A DNA stretch of 5,736 nucleotides from an uncultured Synergistales bacterium (GTDB lineage Bacteria > Synergistota > Synergistia > Synergistales > Aminobacteriaceae): NCBI GenBank assembly GCA_905233295.1, contig CAJODX010000105.1:1-5736 (forward strand), given 5' to 3'. Positions 4,872 through 5,736 of the stretch are shown piece after piece. Under the pieces are notes generated by a model that was not told the DNA's origin, searched no databases, and saw nothing but the letters and a program-made list of their open reading frames with translations. Made by a program: the position numbers and the translations under genes. Position 1 is the stretch's first letter. Every line of letters starts with the position of its first letter.

Positions 4872-5736
4872 TTAAATTCTCTCTGCAAAAGTTTGACGTC
4901 CTGCAAATAAAATTATTTTTGTGTAATCGTCAACAATAAAATATTCAAAAGGTCTGTCCGCATGAAATTCAGCAAATGGCTTGTCAATCATCGGCATAGC
5001 AGTTGCCTTCACCATCATAACGGCTGTAGCTGCGGCGGCTTCGGTTTTTTCTTCATCAACGTCAATGAAAGTCTGATGAATTATTTTATCAATTTTCAGT
5101 TTTTCATCGTCAGTGATGCCGGAAAAATCCGCTGAATTTGAAAACGCAAGTTTTATTCCGAGCGATTCAAAAAGATCTTTGATTTCGTAACGTTTTTCCG
5201 TTTTAAATTTCGGCAGCCATAAATCGACTTCATATTCTTCAAGTGAACGAAGCCAGCCGCTGAAAATATCCGCGTCAATTTTTAAATCTTCATCCTTCGG
5301 CGGCAGAACAGCAATCATCGAAAATCTTCCGCCGGAATACGGAAGCCTGATGATTTTGTTTCCGTCTTTTTCAGCGAAAAGAAAATCGCCGCGTTTTTTC
5401 ATCATATCGACATCAAAAGTTTTTTCCCCGCAGCAATTCTTATATGTGAATTTTTCTTTTGAGGTCAATTTCTTGCTGAATTTTGAAGCCCATTCTGCAT
5501 TAAAATAAACCGCGTTCGTCAAGACCATTTGAGTTGCGGCTTCAAGCTGACCGATAAGTTCGGGAATTTTTTCGTGAGTTTTTTCGCTTACCCATTTGTT
5601 GATGATTTTTCGCGAATTTTCCGTGTCATTTTTGAAGTCGAGTTCCTGAGCAGTGCTGTTGTAATTCATCAATAAAATTTCTTTGTAGGCATCTTTAAGA
5701 GCAAGACCGTTGCGAAGCCACACGCGGTTGGCTGAT
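4872..5736 (-). CDS. Serpin family protease inhibitor, N-terminus beyond the right edge
   Basis: Serpins trap serine or cysteine proteases by inserting the cleaved reactive-centre loop into a beta-sheet. The reading frame runs open to 5736; the GTG at 5723 is inside the protein (S-A-N-R precedes VWLRNG, the usual serpin context), so about 100 N-terminal residues are missing and export cannot be judged. Counting from that Val: NKWVSEKT (42-49), LTNAVYFNAEW (68-78), LPKFKTEKRYEIKDLFESLG (170-189), ADFSGI (198-203), and the C-terminal ADRPFEYFI and ILFAGR. The hinge EEKTEAAAAT (224-233) fits P17-P8 of inhibitory serpins, except Lys replaces the usual Gly at P15. Standard counting puts P1-P1' at A240-T241, suggesting an elastase- or subtilisin-like target. 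The stop lies 56 nt before the first binding-protein gene. Its place upstream of two protease genes suggests protection against, or control of, envelope or host proteases. Confidence 0.93.
   Translation of the reverse strand, partial: SANRVWLRNGLALKDAYKEILLMNYNSTAQELDFKNDTENSRKIINKWVSEKTHEKIPELIGQLEAATQMVLTNAVYFNAEWASKFSKKLTSKEKFTYKNCCGEKTFDVDMMKKRGDFLFAEKDGNKIIRLPYSGGRFSMIAVLPPKDEDLKIDADIFSGWLRSLEEYEVDLWLPKFKTEKRYEIKDLFESLGIKLAFSNSADFSGITDDEKLKIDKIIHQTFIDVDEEKTEAAAATAVMMVKATAMPMIDKPFAEFHADRPFEYFIVDDYTKIILFAGRQTFAERI

Overview
All six genes in this window lie on the minus strand. In transcription order (right to left) they are: a serpin cut by the right edge, two tandem family-3 solute-binding protein paralogs, a LoiP/YggG-like M48 metallopeptidase, a small DUF1622 membrane protein, and the membrane AAA+ protease FtsH. 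The gaps are 56, 51, 29, 1 and 36 nt. I see no convincing promoter or terminator between the genes, and a good rho-independent terminator follows ftsH directly, so the window looks like the 3' part of one long operon. The plus strand carries only shadow ORFs.

Organism: a bacterium with moderate to low GC and many A/T tracts. FtsH variants recalled from memory (GRHRGAGLGGGHDEREQ, GYTLQLPEKDRFLMSK, TSGAANDLERAT) resemble Synergistota- or Thermotoga-type FtsH. The solute-binding proteins resemble those of anaerobic Bacillota/Negativicutes. A Synergistota or Negativicutes anaerobe is a reasonable guess, but the window cannot settle it.

Region by region: 1-142 has no gene, only a nested inverted repeat. 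143-188 is the ftsH terminator. 192-2085 is ftsH, broken by a +1-type frameshift near 1821-1830. 2122-2451 is the DUF1622 protein and 2453-3091 the M48 peptidase, nearly overlapping. 3121-3945 and 3997-4815 are the paired binding proteins. 4872 to the right edge is the serpin. No gene-free stretch exceeds 300 bases.

Functional theme: three of the six genes concern proteolysis at the cell envelope (a serpin-type inhibitor, an exported M48 peptidase, and FtsH), with two exported amino-acid-type binding proteins between them and no permease in view. An envelope protein quality-control or peptide-scavenging operon is an inference from context. The points most worth checking are the ftsH frameshift, a Phe-to-Leu change in the FtsH pore loop, loss of the usual ligand-binding Asp in one binding protein but not the other, and the serpin-protease linkage.
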